Shown here: one piece after another, positions 1-8,503 of the stretch
Position numbering within the stretch: the stretch's first letter is position 1
How the letters are laid out: every line of letters starts with the position of its first letter
Origin: Chrysochromulina tobinii
Lineage: Eukaryota > Haptophyta > Prymnesiales > Chrysochromulinaceae
Direction of reading: 5' to 3'
Assembly (NCBI GenBank): GCA_001275005.1
Contig: JWZX01001859.1
Coordinates: 1-23,796, forward strand
Length of the DNA stretch: 23,796 nt
Program-made: the position numbers and the translations under genes
Notes under the pieces: model-generated
The model's database searches: none
The model's input: only the letters and a program-made list of their open reading frames with translations
What the model was told of the DNA's origin: nothing

Positions 1-631
1 CTGCCGCAGCTGCAGCGCTGGCCGTGCCGCTGCTGCCCCCTGCGCAGACGGGCGGCTACAGCCTTACTCGAGCCGCTGGCACACGGCACGAAGCAGGTGC
101 ACGAGTAAGTGAGCACCAGGAAAAGCGCCGTCGATCACCTGCAGCCACAGCAGCTCGCACGATCAAGCAAATATCTAGATTGTATTAGTCACAGACGCTA
201 GCTCCGAACGAATCATACGATAATATTAGTGTGTGTGGCATCACTTTCAGGGCTAAATGCACTGATTTACACTCAATATCGCCAAAATTTTCGCGCCTGC
301 GGCGGGCAAGCCTCCCCCCAGACCCCTGTGCCCAAACCTCAGTTTACACACCAGCCTGAGACCCCTGACCTGAGCTAGAGCCGCATGTCGCAGTGACTGT
401 CCGACGATATAGTATTACTTGCAAGATAATCTAGGATGTAGCGTTGTAGGAAGATACTCAACTTCAACGCGTTGCGCCGCGATAGCCGATAAGCGATATT
501 ACCGTATACCGTACGTATATTCTTCCACGCGACGTTCTTCCACGAAATCCCCCTTCCGGTGAACTGCGCCCTCCATCGACCCCCTTCCCCACCCACGTCT
601 CGCGAGTGCGAATGGACGCAACTGTGTCGGG
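1..631. other. Upstream region of the channel gene; possible 3' end of another gene
   Basis: No gene could be established here. The first 170 nt are open in the third forward frame and begin with an alanine-rich stretch followed by PLLPPAQTGGYSLT, so this may be the tail of a gene that starts outside the window; that is a guess. From about 160 to 530 the DNA is clearly more AT-rich than the flanking genes, as expected for a promoter or 5' untranslated region of the channel gene. I see no clear TATA box, tRNA or repeat. Confidence 0.3.
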
Positions 632-2842
632 GTGGCGCGGCTTTCGTCGAACCGAATTCCGAATTTGGGAACGGTTCCGGATATTTGCTTTTGGCAAATC
701 GCGCGACTCGCCGCGCGTATGCCCCTACCAGTTCTATCGATGCCGAGTCGAGGTCCTTTCACAACGCCGGAAACTGCCAGGAGCACCGCCGTACCTTTTA
801 CGCCACTCAACGAGCCCAGCAATGGGGATAGCGCAAACGACGGGCCACCTACGTCTAAGGTCCACTGGCTCTGCCTGCCCCTCGACGTAATCTACCCGTA
901 TGAATCGTGGAAGCAGCAGTGGGATTTGCTGATCATGTTTCTCATCCTGTACGCGAGTGTCTCTGTGCCATATCGCATCGCCTTCCATGAGTATGCGACC
1001 GGTTGGATGTGGGCGTTTGAGACGCTCGGATCCATCGTCTTCATGATCGACTTGACCTTTGCCTTCCGAACGGCGTACATTGAAGGCGCCGTCTGGGAGA
1101 CACGCGGCGAGGAGATCGCCAAGAGGTACTTGAGCGGCTGGTTCTGGATCGACGGGCCTTCGTCGATCCCTGTCGAGCTCATTGAGCTTGCCATTGGGGG
1201 GAGCTCATCCAACTTGCAGGCGGTGCGCATGCTGCGCCTCTTCCGCCTTCTTCGGCTGCTCAAGCTCTTGAGGATTTCCGAGTTCATCGACAACCTCGAG
1301 GATCGGCTTGATATCCGCATCAACATGCGTTTCGTCAACCTCTTGAGTCTCCTGTGCCAGCTGATATTCACTGCGCACCTGCTCGGCTGCGGCTGGTTCT
1401 ACACGACGTGGTTCCCAGATGAGGAGAGCGGCAACTGGCTGGAAAGATTAGACCAGAATATTCATCGTGAGGTGCACGAAAAGTATCTGCTCTGCATTTA
1501 CTGGGCGTTTACGACAATCACGAGTGTGGGCTACGGCGACATTGTCGCCGTCTCAACCACCGAGATCGCGTACGTCACGTGTGCCCTCATCGTCTCGGCA
1601 CTTGTCTTCTCGTACATGATCGGGCAGATCGGTTGCGCCATCGCGTCACTCGACCGGCAGACCTCGCACGTAGATGAGAAGATGGATGCGATCAAGGAGT
1701 ACATTGCCTGGCGAAGGATTCCGAAGCACCTCGGGCTGCGCTTGCGCCGCTACTACGAGCACTACTACCGAGAGCGGCCCCATTTTGACGAGACGGAGAT
1801 CCTATCGTGCCTCAACCCGATGCTCAACGCAGAGGTGGTCAAGTTCGTGCTGCGCGAAAAGATCGGCAAGCTCGCGATCTTCGAGAAGTTGAGTCCGGAG
1901 TTCCACCTGGCGGCCTTCGCGAAGCTGCGCCCTGGCTCCTTCAAGCCTGGGGAGGTCATCTTCCGCAAAGGCGATGCCTCGCGCGACCTGCTCTTCCTCA
2001 TGAAGGGCGATGTGGCTGTACTGCTGCGCGCGGATGAGAGAATCATCGAGGCACGCATAACGCCCGCACAACATTTCAGGCTCGACTTCTTCGACGGCTC
2101 CGTCAGCGCCACGCTGCCGTTTGAGGGAGCTCTCGGTGCCGATATGCTTCTTGGACGTCGGCGCACGAAGTCGCACATGGCCATTACGGAGTGCGAGGTC
2201 TTCTCGATCGTGAAGGAAGACATGGTCCAGCTGCTGCAACACGACCCACAGTCATCGCGCATCCTCTGCCGCTCTTTGGTTTCTGAAAGCCGCGCGAACG
2301 ACAAACTCGACTCTCTCTGCGCAAAGCTGCGCATTAATATGCTCACAGCCGACAGAACGGGTGAGTTGCGCGCAGCGCTGCAGATCCAGTACGCCGCGAG
2401 ATCCCTTCAGAATCGGGTTGCACAGCAGGACCCACTCTACGAGCTCATCGCGCCTTTCCTCGAGGCCACAGCCCCCGATCTTTCCAGCTCGAGGGAGAAC
2501 ATCGTGATGGGCTCTGGAAAGCTCGAGTTCAGCGGCGGGACTTCTCCAGCAGATATTCGACACATGATTCGACAGCACCAGCAGCAACCGGGCCAGTCTA
2601 CAGGTGGCAGTGGCGTCCTCGCTGCCGAGACGAGTTCAATGCGGACGCAGATGGCAGCCATGAGAAAACAGATGGGCACCATGACAAATCAGATGAGTAC
2701 CATTCAGACGCAGATATGCACCATACAGACACTCCTCAAGACCCTCATGGAGCAAAGCGTGGATAATCTTGCGGGCAGAGCACCTGTAAGAACGCCCCTA
2801 TTGTTATCCACCAGGGGTCGCACAAGTGACAAAACGAAATAG
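632..2842 (+). CDS. Voltage-gated potassium channel with cyclic nucleotide-binding domain (EAG/KAT/HCN-like)
   Basis: A plasma-membrane potassium channel subunit of 736 residues, probably tetrameric. Visible in order: S1 about 97-116, S2 about 127-148, S3 about 168-188, an S4 voltage sensor at 199-214 with Arg or Lys mostly every third residue (RMLRLFRLLRLLKLLR), S5 about 232-262, a pore loop with the potassium selectivity filter TSVGYGD (297-303), S6 about 308-335, a C-linker and a cyclic nucleotide-binding fold about 412-540. The phosphate-binding cassette keeps RRRTKS but lacks a clean GE pair, so ligand binding is uncertain. Residues 670-711 are six uninterrupted heptads with Met, Ile or Leu at two positions, a likely coiled coil. 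The frame is open throughout with no intron needed. Starts at 719 or 740 are also possible, since the first 75 residues show no conservation I recognise. Family assignment is firm; ion preference follows from the filter. Confidence 0.9.
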   Translation: MARLSSNRIPNLGTVPDICFWQIARLAARMPLPVLSMPSRGPFTTPETARSTAVPFTPLNEPSNGDSANDGPPTSKVHWLCLPLDVIYPYESWKQQWDLLIMFLILYASVSVPYRIAFHEYATGWMWAFETLGSIVFMIDLTFAFRTAYIEGAVWETRGEEIAKRYLSGWFWIDGPSSIPVELIELAIGGSSSNLQAVRMLRLFRLLRLLKLLRISEFIDNLEDRLDIRINMRFVNLLSLLCQLIFTAHLLGCGWFYTTWFPDEESGNWLERLDQNIHREVHEKYLLCIYWAFTTITSVGYGDIVAVSTTEIAYVTCALIVSALVFSYMIGQIGCAIASLDRQTSHVDEKMDAIKEYIAWRRIPKHLGLRLRRYYEHYYRERPHFDETEILSCLNPMLNAEVVKFVLREKIGKLAIFEKLSPEFHLAAFAKLRPGSFKPGEVIFRKGDASRDLLFLMKGDVAVLLRADERIIEARITPAQHFRLDFFDGSVSATLPFEGALGADMLLGRRRTKSHMAITECEVFSIVKEDMVQLLQHDPQSSRILCRSLVSESRANDKLDSLCAKLRINMLTADRTGELRAALQIQYAARSLQNRVAQQDPLYELIAPFLEATAPDLSSSRENIVMGSGKLEFSGGTSPADIRHMIRQHQQQPGQSTGGSGVLAAETSSMRTQMAAMRKQMGTMTNQMSTIQTQICTIQTLLKTLMEQSVDNLAGRAPVRTPLLLSTRGRTSDKTK

Positions 2843-3545
2843 TGCGTAGTGCAACGGCAGCGCGCACCCCCTCGTCGGACAGACACGTGGCGTTTAGGCG
2901 TTTCGCGGTGCGGGCGGCCCGCACGCGCCATCGTGCATCGAGTGGGAGCAGGTGGGTCGGTGAGTCTTCAGGCGAGGGGCGCGCGCGGGCGGCGGGGAGG
3001 GGTGTAAGGTGGGGTAGTGGGGACCTGGGGTTAGAAGGTTACGACCGGGTAGCCGGCGCCCCGCCGGTGCGAGGGCGGCCGGCGTACCTAGCATACGCGA
3101 CGATACGGAGCCATATCCGCCGCGGCGTATACGGTATAGTCGACCATTAAGCATTATCGTTAGTCAATGCCACATAATCGTTACATGTGCCGAGAGGTGT
3201 CGAACCTCCTGAGCCAGGGGCGGCTAGACTCACGTCAGAAGTGGGCCATCTCTGACCTTCCCTACTGACTGTAGCACACGCATGGCGAGGTCCCGGCGCG
3301 CGGCGCGGAGGACCGCGTCGGTCCGTCGCCGCTCGCACTGACGCACTCAGAATCCCACACGTGCCGCTTGAGCTGATTTATCGTGCCAAATCCCTTGGCG
3401 CGTCGACGACGCAGTTTTGGGAGTGGCCGTCATGCTGCCAAGCGAACACGTCGAGGACCCACGACGAGACTTTCCTGATGAATGGTGCACACGCGCGCAC
3501 GCGCTGGTGCGAGGTGCGTTCATTCCTGTAGACGTTCTTGGTCGG
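2843..3545. other. Convergent intergenic region between channel and selenoprotein genes
   Basis: This holds the 3' flanks of two genes that face each other. It is GC-rich with a short AT-richer patch near 3125-3190. On the minus strand, 3394-3442 is the best hairpin candidate for a SECIS element, but it is weak (see findings). At 3186-3278 on the minus strand there is a tRNA-like T-arm and acceptor pairing that does not complete a tRNA. I see no other gene. Confidence 0.5.
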
Positions 3546-4199
3546 TTAGTTGGAGCGTTTGGGTGGGCGCCCACAGACATCTCCATCGCATACGACCTCC
3601 GATGCGATAAGCGTGGGGGCCGGCGTGGGCGCGGAGTTCCCGCCAAGGGCAGCGAAGAGCAAATCGTTCGCATCACCACTGTTAAAGGACGCAGTCTCCT
3701 TGTGCACATAAATCGCCTTGCCATTCTTGATGACCATCGTACCACCGAGGACTTGGGTTTTCTTGTCGGACACGTCGCCATTGTACGCACCGACTTGACG
3801 ACCAAGGGAGAGCATGGTCCTGAGCAACCATGGATTAAACAAGGACAGTGAGATAGCGGATACGGTAGTTCCGCCGTGAATCGCCTTCTTGAACTGCTCT
3901 TGCTCGTCGATGTAGAGCTCTCCACCCTTCCAGACTTCCCGAACGAAGTCAGCTGCGCCGTTCTCTGTGCCGGACAGCACGGTCAGCTTAACACCCGCCG
4001 CCTCGAACTGAGGTCGCAGCGACGTCAGTTGAGCTGCGGTCCTCCGGCACAAGGGTCATCCCATGCGCCGAATGGCATAGATGACGGTAGTCTGGTCGCT
4101 CCAGAGTGCACTAGCCTGAAGTGTTGAAGGGGACGGCCAGGGTCCACGCAAGAGGGATGCCCCGAGGCTAGACATGTCGGACCCGAGCAGGACGGGCAT
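3546..4199 (-). CDS. Selenoprotein U-type peroxiredoxin-like protein (PRXL2/FAM213, AhpC-TSA_2 family) with in-frame TGA
   Basis: A thioredoxin-fold redox protein of the PRXL2 (FAM213, AhpC-TSA_2) family. Read from 4199, the frame runs through one TGA (4058-4056) to TAA at 3548-3546, giving 217 residues if TGA is read as selenocysteine. Around the TGA the protein reads VIYAIRRMG-U-PLCRRTAAQL. Family members read (V/A)..RR.GC.LCR here, so the TGA falls exactly on the first residue of the active CxxC pair, giving UxxC. Conserved sequence continues on both sides in one frame: ALWSDQ before it, then GVKLTVLSG, LYIDEQEQFKKAI, LGGTMVIKNGKAIYVHKE and LLFAALGG after it. No intron is needed. A start at 4175 (209 residues) is also possible. 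It is divergent from the arginyl-tRNA synthetase gene, sharing a 244-nt spacer. A SECIS element is required in the 3' untranslated region and I could not find a convincing one. A recent nonsense mutation is the alternative, but the position argues strongly for Sec. Confidence 0.85.
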
Positions 4200-4443
4200 G
4201 ATTGCACGTGAAGCCGTGACCCAGCGCGTGTTGGTTGTCGTCGATTCTCTCTGACCTTCACCCTGCCCGACCCGGAAAGGAAGATTCACGTTTTCCGGCC
4301 ACGCCGATGTGTCTATCGTTAACGGGTGCCCCCAATGGGTACACGTTGGGATCCAAGCGAGCCAATTGTTCTCTCGAAAGTTAGCTGGCTGCGGCGAGAT
4401 CAAGTGGGGCTTTTAGCGGCATTCACTTCCGACCTTCGCCTTT
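4200..4443. promoter_or_regulatory. Divergent promoter spacer between selenoprotein U and arginyl-tRNA synthetase
   Basis: These 244 nt separate the two divergent start codons at 4199 (minus) and 4444 (plus), so both promoters must lie here unless the 5' untranslated regions overlap. I recognise no TATA box or named motif. The call rests on gene arrangement only. Confidence 0.45.
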
Positions 4444-6972
4444 ATGGCTCTGCGCATCAGCCTCGTCATGAGCCTCATAATGCCATGGACGCGGAGTGCG
4501 GCGACACGCGTCGTGCAGCAGCGTGGCATGGGCCTCAGCTCGTCGCTCGGAGCAGCGGCGCAGAACCGTGCCGCGGTCGTGCGCGCCGTCGGGCGCAGCC
4601 GGAGGTGGCTTCACTGCGGCCCTTCGAAACTCGTCAAGGACGCCGAGGGCGCGACGGCGCAGTACCATGCGGGCGAGTCGACACTCGATACGGCCGCGTG
4701 GCTCAGCGAGCGAGTGCGTTCGGCGCTCGTCGAGGCCTATGGGCCAGAGTACGCCGATGCTGACCCGATGCTGGTGCCGGCGTCGAGGCCCGAGTTCGGT
4801 GACTACCAGTGCAACGTGGCGATGCCACTTGGCAAGTCGCTCAAGTCGAAGCCGCGCGACATCGCCGAGAACATTGTCGCGCGGCTGCGCCTCGAGGACG
4901 TGTGCGAGCCGATCGAGATCGCAGGCCCGGGCTTCCTCAACATCAAGCTTCGAATGCCATTCATGCAGGAGCAGCTGCGCCGGATGATCGCGGACGAGGC
5001 GCGCTGCGCGGTGCCGCTGGCGGTGCCCACGCAGCGCGTGATCGTCGACTACTCCTCGCCCAACATCGCCAAGGAGATGCACGTGGGCCACCTTCGCTCT
5101 ACGATTATCGGCGACTCTCTGAGCAAGGTGCTCGAGTTCCGTGGACATTCGGTGCTGCGCCTGAACCATGTGGGGGATTGGGGCACGCAGTTTGGGATGC
5201 TGATCCTGCACCTGAAGGATAAGGCACCTGGCGCGCTCGCGGGCACCGATGAGCTCGACATCTCCGACTTGGTCACCTTCTATAAAGAGGCCAAGGTACA
5301 CTCACGATACGGACGCCGTCTCCCATACCACAGCGTGATTGCGACTGTTTGGGATCGATCGTCGCTGATTGGCCTCTGATTGGCCTCTGATTGCGACTGT
5401 TTGGGATCGATCGTCGCTGATTGGTCGCTGGTCGGTCACTGATTGGCCTCTGATTGGCCTGTGCTTGACCTCTGCTGTGCCACTGTGTTGCCTGTGCCCA
5501 GGTTCGCTTTGACGCGGACGCGGAGTTCCAGACATCGGCCCGGGCGGAGGTAGTCAAGCTGCAGGCGGGCGCGGAGGACTCTCTGAAAGCATGGCGCATG
5601 CTCTGCACGCAGTCCGAGAAGGCCTTCAACGAGGTGTACGGCTTGCTCGGCGTCGACAAGCGGCTCGAGACACGTGGCGAATCGTTCTACAATCCGAGGC
5701 TGGGCAGGGTCATCGAGACGCTTAGGGAGGCGTCATTGCTGCGGGAGAGTGAGGGAGCCCAGTGCGTCTTCCTCGACGGGTACGTCAACCGCGAGGGCGA
5801 GCCTCAGCCGATGATCGTCCAGAAGTCGGATGGTGGCTTCATGTACTCGACGACCGACCTCGCCGCCCTCGCCCACCGCGTGGGAGACGAGCGCGCGGAG
5901 CGAATCCTGTATGTGACCGACGCGGGCCAATCGCAACACTTCGAGCAGGTGGGTTTGCCAGGCTGACGGCGCCAGGCTGACGGCGCCAGGCTGATGACGC
6001 CATGCTGATGACGCCATGCTGATGACGCCATGCTGATGACGCCATGCTGATGACGCCATGCTGATGACGCCATGCTGATGACGCCATGCTGATGACGCCA
6101 TGCTAATGACGCCAGGCTGATGACGTCATGCTGAGGGCGCCAGGCTGATGACGCCATGCTGATGACGCCATGCTGAGGGCGCCAGGCTGATAGCGCCCGG
6201 CTGATGACGCCCCTCCCTGATGACGTCCCTTGTCCGTTTTCGGCAGGTGTTTGCCATTGGACGGCTCGCCTCCATCGTACCGTCGACGGTTTCCCTCGAG
6301 CACGTGCCCTTTGGCCTCGTGCTTGGCGAGGACGGCAAAAAGTTCAAGACGCGCTCGGGGGAGACGGTGAAGCTGATGGACCTCCTCTCCGAAGCTGTGC
6401 GACGCGCGCACACCGACTTGAGCTCCCGAATCACGGCCGAGGGACGCACCGAGGACGCCGACTTTGTCGAGCTCGTGAGCCGCACAGTCGGCATCGGTGC
6501 TGTCAAGTATGCGGACCTCGCGATGAACCGGAACAGCAACTACCGGTTCGAGTACGACAAGATGCTCGCCCTCAACGGCAACACGGCGCCCTTCATGTTG
6601 TACGCGTACGCTCGCATTCGCGGCATCCAGCGGAGAGCGGCGGAGAAGCTCGGCGCAGGGGCTCTCGACACGGCGCGACTGCAGGCGTCCGAGATCATGC
6701 TCGATGCGCCCGCGGAGCTGGCGCTCGCGCGCCACCTGCTCAAGCTGGCCGACGTGGTACGCGAGGTCGAATCAGAGCTGCTCCCGTCCAAGCTCTGTGA
6801 ATACATCTTTGAGCTGAGTGGCAAGTTCAACCAGTTCTACGAGAGCTGCCCGGTGATGCAGGCCGAGTCGGCGCAGCTGCAGCGCTCACGCCTCGCGTTG
6901 TGCGGCCTCTCCGCGTCGGTGCTCAAGACCTCGCTCGGTCTGCTGGGCATCGACACGCTCGAGCGCCTCTGA
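4444..6972 (+). CDS. Arginyl-tRNA synthetase (three exons)
   Basis: Class I aminoacyl-tRNA synthetase that charges tRNA-Arg. Exons are 4444-5295, 5502-5948 and 6247-6972; both introns are GT-AG, phase 0, and the spliced frame gives 674 residues. The N-terminal tRNA-recognition domain has [17 protein letters not shown] and GPGFLNIKL. The HIGH-type signature is HVGHLRS at 213-219, followed by [13 protein letters not shown]. Exon 2 carries the FYKEAK/VRFDAD junction, [20 protein letters not shown] and STTDLAAL. Exon 3 has [20 protein letters not shown], the degenerate KMSKS-equivalent loop, and the alpha-helical anticodon-binding domain ending [10 protein letters not shown]. The first 60 or so residues are basic and serine/alanine-rich, with a short hydrophobic start ([15 protein letters not shown]), consistent with organelle targeting, although a cytosolic product from a later Met cannot be excluded. 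Both introns are filled with tandem repeats. Family assignment is certain. Confidence 0.95.
5336..5459 (+). repeat. Tandem 52-bp repeat in ArgRS intron 1
   Basis: Within intron 1 (5296-5501) a 52-bp unit beginning GATTGCGACTGTTTGGGATC starts at 5337 and again at 5389, the second copy being partial. Inside and after it the short motif CTGATTGGCCT recurs several times. The repeats stop short of both splice sites, so they probably change intron length without altering the protein. Confidence 0.85.
5958..6225 (+). repeat. 14-bp minisatellite filling ArgRS intron 2
   Basis: Intron 2 (5949-6246) is almost wholly a head-to-tail array of a 14-bp unit, consensus CCATGCTGATGACG, with about 18 units in strict 14-nt register from 5958 to 6209 and one degenerate unit after. 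The edge units are diverged (CCAGGCTGACGGCG, CCATGCTGAGGGCG) while the seven units from 6000 to 6097 are identical, the pattern left by recent expansion in the middle. A 14-bp period would shift the reading frame, consistent with its being intronic. A pyrimidine-rich stretch and CAG follow at 6226-6246. Confidence 0.95.
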
Positions 6973-6983
6973 GAGAGACTGTG

Positions 6984-7066
6984 GTAAGATCTCCAGCAGG
7001 GTCTGTGAAGCACCGGGGCCGTTGTGTGGAACTTGTCGGGGTTTTTTTCCTTTTTCCTCTCTGCAG
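6984..7066 (+). other. Probable untranslated-region intron after ArgRS stop
   Basis: A strong donor (GTAAGAT at 6984) lies 11 nt after the ArgRS stop codon. It is followed 83 nt later by a long pyrimidine tract and CTCTGCAG ending at 7066. The splice signals are at least as good as those of the two coding introns. It would belong either to the 3' untranslated region of the ArgRS transcript or to the 5' untranslated region of the EF-hand gene, whose start is at 7253. Transcript ends cannot be told from sequence alone. Confidence 0.45.
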
Positions 7067-7252
7067 CGCGACAGCGCGATTAGGTTCGTGCATGGCGAAA
7101 GGCGTTAAGGCTTGCGCGCCTTCCATGTCGGCACGGCAGCACGAATTCCGGCCGCTTGAGCCCTGCAACATGCGCAGCGCAAACGCCGGCCGATTAACAT
7201 CGGACTTTGGTCTTCTCACTGACGGCGACCCCGTTTCGTCTCTCGGCAGCGC

Positions 7253-8503
7253 ATGGGTTGTGCAGGTAGCAAGCCGGAGGGTAGCGTGACTCTCACGGCG
7301 GGTGCACCAGGTGCTGCACAGGTACTACCAGCAGGCGGAGGAATGGGGGGTGCATTGGTGCGCCCGTCCTCGGTAAAGCCAAAGGTGGATGTTGACCATG
7401 TTGAGATCCCGCCGCTCTCACCAGAGCGGCTTGGAAAGGTGCGGACCATCTTCAAGGAGTGGGACTACGACGAGAGTGGCACGCTCGACGTGGAGGAGTT
7501 TACCCACGTGAGCATCAATGTGGGACCCAGCGAGCGGAAGGTTCTGCAGCACCTGCGCGACATGGACTTCAACGGCGACGGCAAGATCGAGCCGCAAGAG
7601 TGGGAAAAGTACTTTGCCTTGCTCACCGAGCACCTGGACGAGTTGTCTTTCCAGTCGGTCCTCGACGACATGGGCAAGTCGGGCGCGGACCTCATCACAG
7701 TGCTTCGGTGCACGGCCCTCGCGCATGCCGCGAGCGAGCCGACGACCCTCGACGAGGAACCCGACGATCACGCGCTCACGCCGCTCACTGCCGAGCGCAA
7801 GGCCAAGGTCGACGAGCTCTTCGGGGCTTGGGACGTGAACCACAAGGGGGCGATCCCACTCAAGAAGCTGCAGCAGGGCAAGATCACCTTCGGCCCGCAG
7901 CAATCCAGTCTCTTCGAGCGGTTGCAGGACATGGACGCCGACGGCGACGGCAACGTGACGCTCACAGAGATGCTCATGTACTTCACGGTGCTAGGCGACC
8001 ACACGTCCGATGACGAGTTTAGCCTGATCCTAGGGGAGATGCAGACGGCAGCGGCGGACACGACCTTGATCGAGGCGCTCATGAGGATCTCAACCACCGA
8101 CGCCGAAGAACGAAACTCTTTCCGAAAGGAACGTAACTCAGGTGGGCACGCCAGTGAGGATGACGATGAAGAGGAGAAGTTTGAACCTCTGTCGCCGGAG
8201 AAGACGGCGCTCGTGCGAAAGCTCTTCGACATCTTCGCGAAGGGCGACGACAAGTCGGGCATCCCGATCGCGGCGCTTCAAGGGGACGCCACCATCGAGA
8301 TCGGTCCCACGAAGATGACCTTGCTCCAATTTCTTGACTCGATGGACGCCGATCAGAATGGCACCGTCACCTTCGCCGAGATGGTCGCGTACTTCACCGT
8401 GCTGGGCGCGGACCTCGGCGACGACTTCGAGCTCATCCTGAACGAGATGGTCGACTCGTCCTCTGCCAAAATGCACCTCAAGCTCGCGGTGGGCTCGTCT
8501 TAA
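7253..8503 (+). CDS. Six-EF-hand calcium-binding protein, predicted N-myristoylated
   Basis: Calcium sensor of 416 residues built from three copies of a two-EF-hand module. Module starts are alike: PLSPERLGKVRTIF (54), PLTAERKAKVDELF (177) and PLSPEKTALVRKLF (312). The loops at 71-82 (DYDESGTLDVEE), 105-116 (DFNGDGKIEPQE), 228-239 (DADGDGNVTLTE) and 365-376 (DADQNGTVTFAE) have canonical calcium ligands. The first loops of modules 2 (DVNHKGAIPLKK, 194-205) and 3 (around 329-341) have lost ligands, so four sites should bind. The protein starts MGCAGS, a match to the N-myristoylation signal with an adjacent cysteine suitable for palmitoylation, so membrane attachment is likely. An acidic linker (SEDDDEEEK) precedes module 3. 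The frame is intronless. I do not recognise an orthologue, and the enzyme or partner it would regulate is unknown. Confidence 0.85.
   Translation: MGCAGSKPEGSVTLTAGAPGAAQVLPAGGGMGGALVRPSSVKPKVDVDHVEIPPLSPERLGKVRTIFKEWDYDESGTLDVEEFTHVSINVGPSERKVLQHLRDMDFNGDGKIEPQEWEKYFALLTEHLDELSFQSVLDDMGKSGADLITVLRCTALAHAASEPTTLDEEPDDHALTPLTAERKAKVDELFGAWDVNHKGAIPLKKLQQGKITFGPQQSSLFERLQDMDADGDGNVTLTEMLMYFTVLGDHTSDDEFSLILGEMQTAAADTTLIEALMRISTTDAEERNSFRKERNSGGHASEDDDEEEKFEPLSPEKTALVRKLFDIFAKGDDKSGIPIAALQGDATIEIGPTKMTLLQFLDSMDADQNGTVTFAEMVAYFTVLGADLGDDFELILNEMVDSSSAKMHLKLAVGSS

Noticed and set aside
375-596. Minus-strand 73-residue frame upstream of the channel gene
   Set aside because: No conserved pattern; it overlaps the likely promoter and 5' untranslated region of the channel.
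3186-3278. tRNA-like sequence on the minus strand: T-arm GGAGG-TTCGACA-CCTCT next to a near-complete acceptor pairing and a possible long variable arm
   Set aside because: No proper D-arm, position 8 is not T, the anticodon stem has a mismatch, and the apparent anticodon does not fit a long-variable-arm tRNA. Probably chance or a decayed tRNA.
3520-3523. A second ATGA on the minus strand close to the selenoprotein stop codon, as SECIS core
   Set aside because: A GC-rich helix can be drawn after it, but no GA follows at the required place and no apical AA is present.
5958-6225. C/D-box snoRNA-like words (TGATGA and CTGA) repeated in ArgRS intron 2
   Set aside because: They arise from the 14-bp minisatellite unit; there are no separate C and D boxes flanking a guide region and no terminal stem.
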